This document shows, piece by piece, positions 1-7,415 of a DNA stretch of 29,690 nucleotides (position 1 is its first letter; the number at the start of each line of letters is the position of its first letter). The DNA comes from Elusimicrobia bacterium HGW-Elusimicrobia-2 (GTDB lineage Bacteria > CG03): assembly GCA_002841685.1 (NCBI GenBank), contig PHAM01000021.1, positions 1-29,690 on the forward strand. Direction: 5' to 3'. Made by a program: the position numbers and the translations under genes. Below the pieces are notes generated by a model, which saw only the letters and a list, made by a program, of their open reading frames with translations, was not told the origin of the DNA and did not search any database.

Positions 1-1
1 C

Positions 2-98
2 AGTATAATAGTAAAATCAAGCAATCGGTAGTGACCACACTTTTATGAAATTGCTTGTGTAGCAAAGAACTTTTTGTCAGTTTGGCGAACTCGGGTTA
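2..98 (+). repeat. 97-bp terminal inverted repeat, left arm
   Basis: These 97 bases are identical, as reverse complement, to 29594-29690 at the other end of the window. Identity stops abruptly after position 98, where this arm continues into an ATPase gene fragment and the other into a Nudix fragment. The arm contains an in-frame TAG at 60-62. The frame that follows it encodes a short peptide ending FGELGL, which runs in phase into the downstream fragment. The same happens at the right end. It looks like one end of a dispersed element that interrupts genes at several loci, and the contig breaks inside it. No transposase is included, so calling it an insertion-sequence end is inference. Confidence 0.9.
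4..9 (+). promoter_or_regulatory. Possible outward-facing -10 hexamer in the repeat
   Basis: A perfect TATAAT lies four bases from the window edge and points towards the ATPase fragment. Any -35 box would lie outside the window, so this is only a candidate. If the repeat is a mobile-element end, this could drive flanking genes. Confidence 0.2.
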
Positions 99-896
99 AA
101 TCCAATAGATGATGTCTTTCACAATCAATTGCTTGAATTGCTGAAAATGTACTTCTATATCGGCGGAATGCCCGGGGCAATAAAGCAATATACGCTGGAC
201 GGGGATTTAAACAGCGTTAGAAAAATTCAGGATGATTTGTTGCACGGATATGAAAAAGACTTCAGTAAGCACGCTGAAGCAAACACAGCAATGAAACTCA
301 CAAAAATATGGAGAGCTATGCCTATTCAATTATCCAAAGAAAATAAAAAATTTAAGTTCGCCGAAATAGAAAAAAACGCCAGGGCAAGAGAATATAATGA
401 GATTATTACCTGGCTCGAAGACTCTGGATTAGTTTATAAATCGTATAGCATTCAAAAACCTCATTTACCTTTAGATGGCTATAAGCAGGAAAATATTTTC
501 AAGCTATTCCTTTTGGACGTCGGCTTGCTCGGGGCAATGCTAAAACTATCGTCTAAAACCATCACCGGGGGGAATATCTTGTTTCGCGATTATAACGGGG
601 CTTTTACCGAAAACTACACTGCGCAGGAACTGAAGGCGACTGGACATAACAACATTTACTACTGGACAAGCCAAAATTCCGCAGAGGTTGATTTTGTCAT
701 CGCTTCTCAAGAACAAATTTATCCTTTAGAGGTTAAATCGGGAACCAGCCTTCAGAACAAAAGTTTAAAGGTTTATGGACAAAAATATCCGAATTCTGTT
801 CTTTCCCGGGCAACAATAAAAAATTTTAAGCATGATGGCAATATTCGCAATTTTCCCTTATATGCGATATTGCTATTCCCAAGACTATCTCAGTAA
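63..896 (+). pseudogene. AAA/DUF4143-family ATPase, 5'-truncated remnant
   Basis: This is the C-terminal part of an AAA_14/DUF4143 ATPase. Full proteins of this family are about 380-450 residues, with an N-terminal P-loop ATPase and a C-terminal nuclease-like DUF4143 region. The open frame runs from 63, just after a TAG, to 896. The first native-looking start is TTG at 129, giving 255 residues. Family features seen are YIGGMPGAI near the beginning, the LLDVGLLGAML stretch, and a C-terminal EVDFVI...YPLEVKSG segment typical of the restriction-endonuclease-like fold. Walker A and B are missing because the 5' part is replaced by the terminal repeat. The first residues of the frame, to about position 98, come from the repeat. 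It is probably non-functional. Such ATPases are frequent in mobile or accessory regions. Confidence 0.8.
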
Positions 897-1052
897 TGAG
901 ATATAAAAATTTCCCCTCTGGCGGCGCTGCCAAATAGAATAATCTGCTGAGAAATATTCTTAATTTTTTCTATTAACCAGTAAAGCCCCGCAACAGATCC
1001 CAGTACCTTAAACTGTTCAACAAGGCAATTGCGGGTATCGGCCCTATTACTG
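890..1052 (-). pseudogene. Nucleotidyltransferase (MNT-type) fragment
   Basis: Read from about 1052 down to the TGA at 890, the minus strand encodes a conserved-looking segment around LIEKIKNISQQIILFGSAARG. This is the start of the MNT-like polymerase-beta nucleotidyltransferase fold (LFGS.ARGE). In intact relatives it is followed by an SDIDLxx metal-binding motif. Here that motif is absent, and the frame ends a few residues after ARGE. Sequence before this part would normally be a winged-helix or linker region, but upstream the frame runs antisense-free into the real gene at 1053-1433 in another frame, so the N-terminus is lost too. It overlaps the end of the ATPase remnant by 7 bases. I read it as a decayed gene piece at a rearrangement junction. 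Confidence 0.6.
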
Positions 1053-1433
1053 TTATTCGCTGCCGCGCTCTTTGGCGAGGATGCGCTCTTCTTCCTCGTA
1101 AAATTCAAGGTGCAGGCCGGACGTGAGACGCGCGACAGCCTTTTTGCTGACAGCATTAAAGCTGGTGAGGATCTGCTGCTGGACGCCCAGATTCTTGCCT
1201 ATTTTGACAAGGCCGGAATCCCGGCCGGTTATGCGCAGGCCTATGCTCTTTCCCTCGTCCATGACGAGCATGGCCTCACCAGGAACGAGACTGAATTTCT
1301 CCGCGCCCTGCTCCCAGACCGTGCTTATCCTGTAGCGCCGCCATGTGCCGGAAGAATCCGGTACCTTCAAGCTCCTGACCAGCGCTTTTTTCTCGCAGGC
1401 CAAAAGGCCGTCGGCTATTTTCTTCCATTCCAT
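1053..1433 (-). CDS. Hypothetical protein, 126 aa
   Basis: I do not recognise this family. The protein starts MEWKKIADGLLACEKKALV, is predicted soluble, has no signal peptide or membrane segment, and alternates short hydrophobic and charged stretches, suggesting a small beta-rich domain. Its C-terminus is a charged helix rich in Glu and Lys. The ATG at 1433 lies three bases beyond the stop of the cNMP-binding protein, so the two are almost certainly co-transcribed and may work together. It is the last intact gene of the minus-strand run; beyond its stop comes the rearranged end. It is confidently a gene from the tight spacing and codon pattern, but its function is unknown. Confidence 0.7.
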   Translation of the reverse strand: MEWKKIADGLLACEKKALVRSLKVPDSSGTWRRYRISTVWEQGAEKFSLVPGEAMLVMDEGKSIGLRITGRDSGLVKIGKNLGVQQQILTSFNAVSKKAVARLTSGLHLEFYEEEERILAKERGSE

Positions 1434-1436
1434 TCT

Positions 1437-1886
1437 CTATATATTTTTTATCCTCTCGCGCAGTTGGGCAAGCTCAAGCTGGCGGTCGCGGTAGAATTTA
1501 TCCACCGCTTCCAGTACATCCGGATACGCGGAACAGAGCTCCTTAAAATCATCCGCCTTCATTGCGGCAACAACAACATCCGTGAGATTGATGACGGTGG
1601 CCGTTCTTTTCACATCGGCGATCATCTGGTCCAGCGCCGCGAGCTCGCCGAAAAAATCCGGCGGGTAAAGATGAGATATCGGCAGGGGCCCTTTCGGGGT
1701 ATCCAGCAACACGCTGCAGCAGCCCTCAAGAAGAAAATACACCGTGTCTCCCTTCTCTCCTTCTTTTATAAGGCACTTGCCCTTACGCGACGATATTGTC
1801 TTGACATGCTCCCCGAAAAACCCGCGGCCCCGCCCGCTGAGTTTTGAAAAAGGCTCTTTGGAAAATACAATTGACAAATCCTTCAC
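1437..1886 (-). CDS. Cyclic nucleotide-binding domain protein, 149 aa
   Basis: This is a single-domain cNMP-binding (CAP_ED) protein. The core GEKGDTVYFLLEG and the phosphate-binding cassette FGELAAL...KRTATV are clear. The Glu of FGE and the Arg that contacts the cyclic phosphate are both kept, while the Pro that usually precedes that Arg is Lys. There is no helix-turn-helix or catalytic domain, so it is not a CRP-type transcription factor and probably acts as a sensor or adaptor. The start is GTG at 1886 with a strong AAGGAGG ribosome site four bases upstream. A 52-base gap separates it from the amidohydrolase upstream, and the next gene follows three bases after its stop. Confidence 0.85.
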   Translation of the reverse strand: MKDLSIVFSKEPFSKLSGRGRGFFGEHVKTISSRKGKCLIKEGEKGDTVYFLLEGCCSVLLDTPKGPLPISHLYPPDFFGELAALDQMIADVKRTATVINLTDVVVAAMKADDFKELCSAYPDVLEAVDKFYRDRQLELAQLRERIKNI

Positions 1887-1938
1887 ACAACCTCCTTGCC
1901 CGGTGAGCGGTCATACCTTGACCTTCTCCGAGCGGTCT

Positions 1939-2727
1939 TCAGCTTAAAAGCTCCAGCGCGTTTTTGAATTTTATCTTATCTTTCGCTTCCCTGTCCATAT
2001 CAAGTGACTCCACCCACGCGGCTTCTTTTTTCTGATCCGCCCAGGGCGAGTCCGTGCCGAAAAGCAGCCTGTCGGGGCTGTGTTTTCTGATTATATCATG
2101 GAACAGTTCTGCACTTTCTATGTATCCCGAAGTCATTGAAATGTCAAAATAAATGTCTTTTCCCGCGAGTTTCTCATAGACTTCCTTCCAGCTCCGCCAG
2201 CCGCCCGTGTGCGCGGCGACCATTTTGAGTTCCCTGAATTTTTCCCGGACACTGAGGATGCGCCCCACATCCGCCCTGTCATCGTCGGGAAAAGCTATGT
2301 CTTTGCCGGAGTGGAATACCACTATCAAACCCGAAGCGCTTATGAGCTCGTATAACGGGAACATTTTTTCATCATCGGCTTCAAAATCCTGATACATCGG
2401 ATGGAGCTTTATCCCCTTGAGCCCTTCGCCTTTTATTCTCGCTATGATATCTTTATAATCTCTGTTTGAAGGATGTATGCTCGCGAAGGGTATTATCCTG
2501 TCACTTTTTATTTTGAGGCACCAGTCTATGATATTGCGCGTCTGAGATGGCTTTGTCGCTATATTCAGCACCACGGATATATCTATCCCTGACGCGTCCA
2601 TGGATCTCATCAGCCCCGAAAGAGTGCCGTCGCTGAAAGACGGGATTTTCCCGTCCTGAGAGAGATCCTTTACGGCGTCACAGGCGATATTATCGGGAAA
2701 GGCATGAGTGTGAAAATCAATCCTCAT
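1939..2727 (-). CDS. Amidohydrolase_2 family metal-dependent hydrolase
   Basis: This 262-residue protein belongs to the amidohydrolase-related TIM-barrel family (Amidohydro_2, COG2159-like). The N-terminal metal motif DFHTHAF gives His6 and His8. Further likely ligands or active-site residues are the His in IKLHP, the His in VFHSG, AAHTGG, and the Asp in GTDSPW near the C-terminus. This His/Asp arrangement is intact, so it should bind a metal ion and catalyse hydrolysis or decarboxylation. The substrate cannot be read from the sequence. The ATG at 2727 overlaps the end of popT by 11 bases, indicating translational coupling. The protein is cytoplasmic, with no signal peptide. Confidence 0.88.
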   Translation of the reverse strand: MRIDFHTHAFPDNIACDAVKDLSQDGKIPSFSDGTLSGLMRSMDASGIDISVVLNIATKPSQTRNIIDWCLKIKSDRIIPFASIHPSNRDYKDIIARIKGEGLKGIKLHPMYQDFEADDEKMFPLYELISASGLIVVFHSGKDIAFPDDDRADVGRILSVREKFRELKMVAAHTGGWRSWKEVYEKLAGKDIYFDISMTSGYIESAELFHDIIRKHSPDRLLFGTDSPWADQKKEAAWVESLDMDREAKDKIKFKNALELLS

Positions 2728-3643
2728 GCGGGTTGCTTTTTTTCTCTATCCTGTTGAGCATAATGGCGCCGGAAATGCCAAGCATGAAGAACAGCGCGGG
2801 ATAAGCGGCCTCTTTTGCCGAGGACGGGAGCGTGTTCTTCGCGGCGGCGATGCTCGTTTTGACTTTGCCCGGCTCCTCAAAAGAGTAATCCTTGAACGGC
2901 CACAGCACCGTCAGCGACCCCAATATAAGGCCCACAAGAAAAAAGAGCGTTCTGTCCTTGTATTTTTCAAAAAGATATTTGATGAGACTGGCGGCCGCCA
3001 CTATGCCGACGACGCAGCCGAGGGCAAAAACCGAGAGAAAAACAAAAGACGGAAAAGTGAAACCTGAAAAAAAAGTTTTGATATGGCCTATCGCCGTCCC
3101 GTATATACCTATGACCAGCAGAATAAAGGAGCCGCTTATCCCCGGGAGTATCATGGCGGAGGTGGCAAGCGCGCCGCAGACAAAAACGGTGATAAGAGAG
3201 AAATCGCCCGGTGAGCCCGCCGGGCCCCAGAGATAAACAAAAAGGACGAGGGCTATGCCGGGCAGAGCGAAAATCGCGTTTTTAAATCCCCTGTCTCTAA
3301 CGCGGCCTATAGGCAGGGCAAGCGAGGGGATTATGAGCCCGCCGAAAAAAGCCAGGGTGACGGAGGGCTGATTTTTCAGGCACCAGTCTATGACCGGAGC
3401 CAGCGACACGATGGACAGAAACGCGCCCGCTCCCAGAGAGATTATAAAAACACCGTCAAGATCGTTAAACGCTTCCTTGAGGCGGCCTTTCGCGCAGAGG
3501 GCGCTGAGATTCTTAAAAGTTATCCGGTTGATGTCCCTGACGAGCCTCTCGTATATCCCGAGTATCAGCGCGAATGTGCCGCCGGATACGCCGGGGATCA
3601 GATTCGCTATTCCTATAAGAAAGCCCTTGAAAACATTGATCAC
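2717..3643 (-). CDS. popT: DUF368 undecaprenyl-phosphate translocase (PopT family)
   Basis: This 308-residue polytopic membrane protein has the DUF368 N-terminal signature GIANLIPGVSGGTFALILGI and a second internal copy-like segment (ATSAMILPGISGSFILLVIG), which suggests an inverted-repeat transporter fold. About eight to nine hydrophobic segments are visible. DUF368 proteins are known to return undecaprenyl phosphate across the cytoplasmic membrane for reuse in peptidoglycan and other envelope polymers. The start is GTG at 3643, with GGGAGG about five bases upstream lying inside the end of the M23 gene; the two genes overlap by four bases (GTGA). Coupling to a peptidoglycan peptidase fits a cell-wall role. 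Confidence 0.9.
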   Translation of the reverse strand: MINVFKGFLIGIANLIPGVSGGTFALILGIYERLVRDINRITFKNLSALCAKGRLKEAFNDLDGVFIISLGAGAFLSIVSLAPVIDWCLKNQPSVTLAFFGGLIIPSLALPIGRVRDRGFKNAIFALPGIALVLFVYLWGPAGSPGDFSLITVFVCGALATSAMILPGISGSFILLVIGIYGTAIGHIKTFFSGFTFPSFVFLSVFALGCVVGIVAAASLIKYLFEKYKDRTLFFLVGLILGSLTVLWPFKDYSFEEPGKVKTSIAAAKNTLPSSAKEAAYPALFFMLGISGAIMLNRIEKKSNPHED

Positions 3644-4482
3644 ATTTCCTCCCTTCGCAGCGCCTTAATGGCGTAAATCGGGTCCACCGGCACGCCGAAA
3701 AGGTAGATCCCCAGATGCAGATGAGCTCCGGTGGAAAGTCCCGTTGAACCCAGTGTGCCGAGGGGACGGTCGGGCGTTATCATCTCTCCTTCTTCGCAGA
3801 GGTTCTCATCCATATGCATGTAAAAACTCTTTACGCCGCGGCCGTGCTCTATGATAACGGCGTTGCCGTGGAGGGGCGACTCCTTCAGAACCTGGATCAC
3901 TTTCCCGCTTGAGACCGGGAAAACTTCCGTGCCGAGGGGAGCGACAAAATCAACGCCCTTGTGCTGCCAGAGGGTTTTCCCGCGCTTATCAACGCGGCGC
4001 ACACCGAAGCCGCTGGATATGACAGATTTTTTAAGAGGTTCGGAAAAATCGCCGCTGTATTTTTTCTTCGTGAAAGAGCCCAGATTCAGCGCTATCTTTT
4101 TTTTACTCTCTACGGAAACCTCCGGAATACTCTCCCGACCCACGCTTATGCGGGACTGCCTGAATTTCTTATCCTGTATAGTTATCATCTTTTCCGTCGT
4201 ACTGTCCTTTCTCAAAAATCTTTTTTCCCTGATTATGAGCGGCGCCTTTCCTCTCATGTCAAGCCGCACGGGAACATAACCCGACGATATTTTTCCGTCC
4301 TTAAAAAGCGGATACATTTTTCCCATAAACTCGGCTTCGCATATACGGGAGCTGTTCACCGTCACTTTGATTACACCGCCCGGAAAGGTGTAGTCGGTGA
4401 CTTTGATTATTTCAAGGGCGTAAAGCGCGGGAACCGCAAGGAGAAAGATGCCCGCGACAAGGATTCTTTTAGGAAAAGTCAC
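3640..4482 (-). CDS. M23-family (LytM-like) peptidoglycan endopeptidase
   Basis: This 280-residue exported protein begins with a signal peptide (residues 1-22, ending ALYA), followed by a beta-rich N-terminal region of about 125 residues and a C-terminal M23 peptidase domain (about 150-275). The zinc and catalytic residues are present: His174 and Asp178 in HKGVD, His223 in YMHMDE, and His254/His256 in GAHLHLG. It should therefore be an active Gly/D-amino-acid endopeptidase acting on peptidoglycan crosslinks in the periplasm, rather than an inactive EnvC-type activator. The ATG at 4482 overlaps greA by four bases, and its 3' end overlaps popT. The N-terminal domain is not one I can name. Confidence 0.92.
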   Translation of the reverse strand: MTFPKRILVAGIFLLAVPALYALEIIKVTDYTFPGGVIKVTVNSSRICEAEFMGKMYPLFKDGKISSGYVPVRLDMRGKAPLIIREKRFLRKDSTTEKMITIQDKKFRQSRISVGRESIPEVSVESKKKIALNLGSFTKKKYSGDFSEPLKKSVISSGFGVRRVDKRGKTLWQHKGVDFVAPLGTEVFPVSSGKVIQVLKESPLHGNAVIIEHGRGVKSFYMHMDENLCEEGEMITPDRPLGTLGSTGLSTGAHLHLGIYLFGVPVDPIYAIKALRREEM

Positions 4483-4946
4483 TCTCTTCTTATCGAAACG
4501 ATCTCCACCTGCCTTTGGCCGCCGGGAGTTTCAAATGTCACTTTTTCTCCCACGGTCCGGCCCAGGAGCGCGCGGCCTATGGGAGAGGATGAGGACAGAA
4601 GTCCCTCAACCGGGTCCGCCTCTTCAGCGGAAACAACGGTGTATTCATCCGTATCGCCGGAAGAGTCTTTCACCTCTATCGTGGCTCCCAGATAGACTTT
4701 GTCGGAAGACATCTGTTTTTCGTCTATTACCATGGCTGAATTCAAGGCGTTCTCGAGCTTGGCTATATTTTTCTGGACATTCGTCAGGTCCTCTTTGGCG
4801 GAATGATACTCCGCGTTCTCCGAAAGGTCTCCCTGAGCAAGAGCCTCGTTTATCTCTCTGCTGAGGCGCGGGACGGATTCGGTCTTCAATCTTCTCAGCT
4901 CAGTGAGCAGTTTATCCTGTCCTTTTTTTGTTATGTACTTGGCCAT
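4479..4946 (-). CDS. greA: Transcription elongation factor GreA
   Basis: This 155-residue GreA has the usual length and two domains: an N-terminal antiparallel coiled coil (about 1-75) and a C-terminal FKBP-like domain (about 80-155). The coiled-coil tip signature GDLSENAEYHSAKE is intact, including the acidic residues that reach into the RNA polymerase secondary channel and stimulate transcript cleavage of backtracked complexes. The C-terminal PIGRALLGR..GE segment is also typical. The ATG at 4946 follows the stop of the DUF5665 gene after one base. It sits between a small membrane protein and an M23 peptidase in a continuous minus-strand cluster. Confidence 0.97.
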   Translation of the reverse strand: MAKYITKKGQDKLLTELRRLKTESVPRLSREINEALAQGDLSENAEYHSAKEDLTNVQKNIAKLENALNSAMVIDEKQMSSDKVYLGATIEVKDSSGDTDEYTVVSAEEADPVEGLLSSSSPIGRALLGRTVGEKVTFETPGGQRQVEIVSIRRE

Positions 4947-4947
4947 C

Positions 4948-5298
4948 TTACTTCACTATCTGCATGTTATTCTGCACCATAGCCACCAGCTGCGCCAGCC
5001 ATGCGCTCAGTATAGGGATCTTCGCCTCTATGCCGGCCTGCAAACCTTTAATCAGCATGGTGAAAACAATAGCCCCGACTATTGTCATACCGAGGAAAAA
5101 ACCTATTCCCCTGACAAGGCCCATAAAAAAATTAAGGCCTATCAGTTTCCAGGGCTTGTGTATGTAATTGAGTATGTCGAAAGTGAAAAAGCGCTTCAGT
5201 TCTGTGGTGATCTCACTGACCATATCCACATTATTCTGCAGTTCTTGTTTAGCCTCGGGCTCAACGGGGACTTCCTGTTCTTTTTGTTCTTCAGTCAT
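4948..5298 (-). CDS. DUF5665-like small membrane protein
   Basis: This 116-residue protein has an acidic N-terminal tail (about 1-25), an amphipathic segment, and then a conserved-looking core KLIGLNFFMGLVRGIGFFLG followed by a hydrophobic stretch that can form one or two membrane segments (about 50-85). The LNF..G..RG.G...G..I.GA pattern and the C-terminal amphipathic helix ending in VQN resemble DUF5665, a family of unknown function. It overlaps tyrS by four bases on one side and lies one base from greA on the other, so it is translated with them. No catalytic residues are evident. Confidence 0.75.
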   Translation of the reverse strand: MTEEQKEQEVPVEPEAKQELQNNVDMVSEITTELKRFFTFDILNYIHKPWKLIGLNFFMGLVRGIGFFLGMTIVGAIVFTMLIKGLQAGIEAKIPILSAWLAQLVAMVQNNMQIVK

Positions 5299-6467
5299 TT
5301 TCCCTTCCTTATCTTCACAAAAAATCTTTTCCCCGCCTTGAGCAGAGCGCCATCTTCTATCTTTATATTTTCCCTGAAATTTTTTATCACCTCTCCCGAG
5401 AGCGACACCGCACCCTGCTCGACAAGCTGTTTCGCGCGGCTCTTTGAGGGCGCGCCTCCCGCGGCGAAAACAAGATCGGCGAGCGGCATCTCGCTCTCAT
5501 CCGTAAAAAAATCTTTGATGTCTTCCGGCACGCCTTTCCTCACCACGACTTTTTCGAAATGATCACGGGCGCGGTCGGCCTCATCTTTTGAGCATATGTA
5601 TTCGCTTATGTTGTGCGCCAGAACGGCCTTAGCGCTGCGGGGATCCAGGCTCTTGATAGCATCCTTATCGGCGAAGGACAGTATTTCCGTCCATTCATAC
5701 ATCAGGGAATCGCTGGCCGACATCACTTTACCGTATATGTCTTCGGGCTTCTCGTCCAATCCTATATAGTTTCCGTAACTTTTGCTCATCTTCTTCTCGC
5801 CGTCAAGGCCCTTCAAAAGAGGAAGCGTCATAACACTCTGGGGGGGCTGCTCATATTTCTGCTGAATCGTGCGTCCCATCAGGAGATTGAATATCTGGTC
5901 GTTGCCGCCTATCTCAACATCCGCCTCAACCCGCACCGAATCATAGCCCTGTAAAAGAGGATAGAGGAATTCGGAGGTCCTGATCATGATATTTTCTTTA
6001 AACCTTTTTTTGAAATCGTCCCTCTCCAGCATCCTTGAAACAGTATTTGTTCCGGCGAGCATCAGGATCTCCTCAAGGCTCATTTTTTCCAGCCACCGGG
6101 AATTGTGCACAACCTGTGTATATTTTTTATCGAGTATCCTGAAAATCTGCTTCTGATAAGTTTTTGAATTTTCCATTATCTGCTCTTTTGACAGAACCGG
6201 CCTTGTCGTGCTGCGGCCGCTGGGGTCGCCGATGCGCGCGGTAAAATCTCCTATGATGAAAATTATCTTGTGGCCGAGCTCGCCGAAGCGGCGCAGCTTA
6301 TCCAGCACCACTATGTGGCCGAGATGGATGTCGGGAGCGCTCGGATCCGCGCCGAACTTGATATTGAGCGGCCTGCCGAGGGCGAGCTTATCCTTTAACT
6401 CTTTTTCCTCTATTATCTCCGTGCATCCGGATCTTAATATCTCAAACTGTTTATCCGCGTTAAGCAT
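5295..6467 (-). CDS. tyrS: Tyrosine--tRNA ligase
   Basis: This class I aminoacyl-tRNA synthetase of 390 residues charges tRNA-Tyr. The HIGH-type motif is HLGH at 48-51 in the context DPSAPDIHLGH, and KMSKS is at 226-230. The C-terminal S4 RNA-binding domain (about 325-390) is complete. This is the longer bacterial type (TyrZ-like). The frame is open upstream to 6581, but those 38 extra residues are basic, unlike the family, and antisense to no known domain. The ATG at 6467 gives the normal N-terminus and overlaps the end of the epimerase gene by eight bases. No Shine-Dalgarno sequence is seen, so translation probably depends on coupling. Confidence 0.97.
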   Translation of the reverse strand: MLNADKQFEILRSGCTEIIEEKELKDKLALGRPLNIKFGADPSAPDIHLGHIVVLDKLRRFGELGHKIIFIIGDFTARIGDPSGRSTTRPVLSKEQIMENSKTYQKQIFRILDKKYTQVVHNSRWLEKMSLEEILMLAGTNTVSRMLERDDFKKRFKENIMIRTSEFLYPLLQGYDSVRVEADVEIGGNDQIFNLLMGRTIQQKYEQPPQSVMTLPLLKGLDGEKKMSKSYGNYIGLDEKPEDIYGKVMSASDSLMYEWTEILSFADKDAIKSLDPRSAKAVLAHNISEYICSKDEADRARDHFEKVVVRKGVPEDIKDFFTDESEMPLADLVFAAGGAPSKSRAKQLVEQGAVSLSGEVIKNFRENIKIEDGALLKAGKRFFVKIRKGK

Positions 6468-7401
6468 ATTTTTTCTTGAAATAATCCACCGTCTTTTTAA
6501 GCCCCTCGTCAAAAGAAACCCTGTCTTGAAAGCCGAGTTTTCTTTTGATTTTAGCGGCCGAGGCAAGTGTCTTGAACACATCGCCCGCGCGCACCGGAAG
6601 AAGCCGGGGCTTTATGTTCTTCCCCAGTATCCTGTTTATTTTCCGCGCGAGATCCAGCACCGTCGTGTCTTTACCGCAGGCCACATTGAAGACTTCCCCC
6701 GACACTTTTTTATTTTTCGCGGCGAGAAGATTCGCCTCCACGACATTTTCAACGAAGGTAAAATCGCGTGACTGTTTGCCATTGCCGAAAATAGGGGGAC
6801 GAACATCCTTTAGCACCGAATGTATGAATTTGGGAACCACAACCGCGTATTCATCATCCAGCGCCTGACGCGGCCCGAAGACATTGAAATACCTCAACGC
6901 AACTGTTGCCAGGCCGTAATGTTCCGAAAAAATACGGCAGTAATACTCCCCCGTGAGCTTGGACAGAGCGTAGGGTGAGATAAGAAGCGGCATATCGCTC
7001 TCCTCCTGCGGGAATTTTGATGTGTCGCCGTAAATGGAACTTGAGGAGGCCAGCACAAATTTTTTCACACCGGCATCCCTGGATGCGTAGAGCATATTGA
7101 GTGTGCCGTTTATGTTGACATCATTATAGGCGTAGGGATCTTTCATTGATTTCGGCACGGAGCGCAGTGCCGCCTGGTGCAGGACATAATCAACGCCCCT
7201 GCAGGCTTTCCGGCAGCTTCTGATATCCCTTATGTCACCCCGGATGAGCTGGAAATTCTTCAGGCCCTTCGCGAAAGATATGTTGGACATTTTACCCGAA
7301 GAAAAATTATCCAGAACCCTCACCTCATTTTTTGTTTTGAGCAGTTTCTCCACTATGTGCGAGCCTATGAAACCCGCGCCTCCTGTTACAAGATACTTCA
7401 T
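6460..7401 (-). CDS. NAD-dependent epimerase/dehydratase (UDP-sugar 4-epimerase-like)
   Basis: This 313-residue extended short-chain dehydrogenase/reductase has the NAD-binding GGAGFIG motif at residues 7-13. The catalytic triad appears as Ser in LASSSSIYG (about 120-122), Tyr144 and Lys148 in SPYALSK. The sequence most resembles GalE/WbpP/Gne-type UDP-hexose or UDP-N-acetylhexosamine 4-epimerases, which supply sugars for surface polysaccharide. The exact substrate is not readable. The frame extends to 7434, but the ATG at 7401 gives the standard MKYLVTGGAG start and has GGAG eight bases upstream. It lies 14 bases after the HPS-RraA fusion and overlaps tyrS. No glycosyltransferase is nearby. 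Confidence 0.92.
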   Translation of the reverse strand: MKYLVTGGAGFIGSHIVEKLLKTKNEVRVLDNFSSGKMSNISFAKGLKNFQLIRGDIRDIRSCRKACRGVDYVLHQAALRSVPKSMKDPYAYNDVNINGTLNMLYASRDAGVKKFVLASSSSIYGDTSKFPQEESDMPLLISPYALSKLTGEYYCRIFSEHYGLATVALRYFNVFGPRQALDDEYAVVVPKFIHSVLKDVRPPIFGNGKQSRDFTFVENVVEANLLAAKNKKVSGEVFNVACGKDTTVLDLARKINRILGKNIKPRLLPVRAGDVFKTLASAAKIKRKLGFQDRVSFDEGLKKTVDYFKKKYA

Positions 7402-7415
7402 CCCAACACTCCTTC

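Noticed and set aside
1029-1847. Plus-strand open frame of 272 codons
   Set aside because: It lies antisense to the cNMP-binding gene and the 126-aa gene, which have family motifs or tight spacing; its protein is rich in His and Arg with no recognisable domain.
6468-6581. Extended N-terminus for TyrS
   Set aside because: The added 38 residues are basic and unlike the family and would lie within the coding end of the epimerase; the ATG at 6467 gives the standard start.
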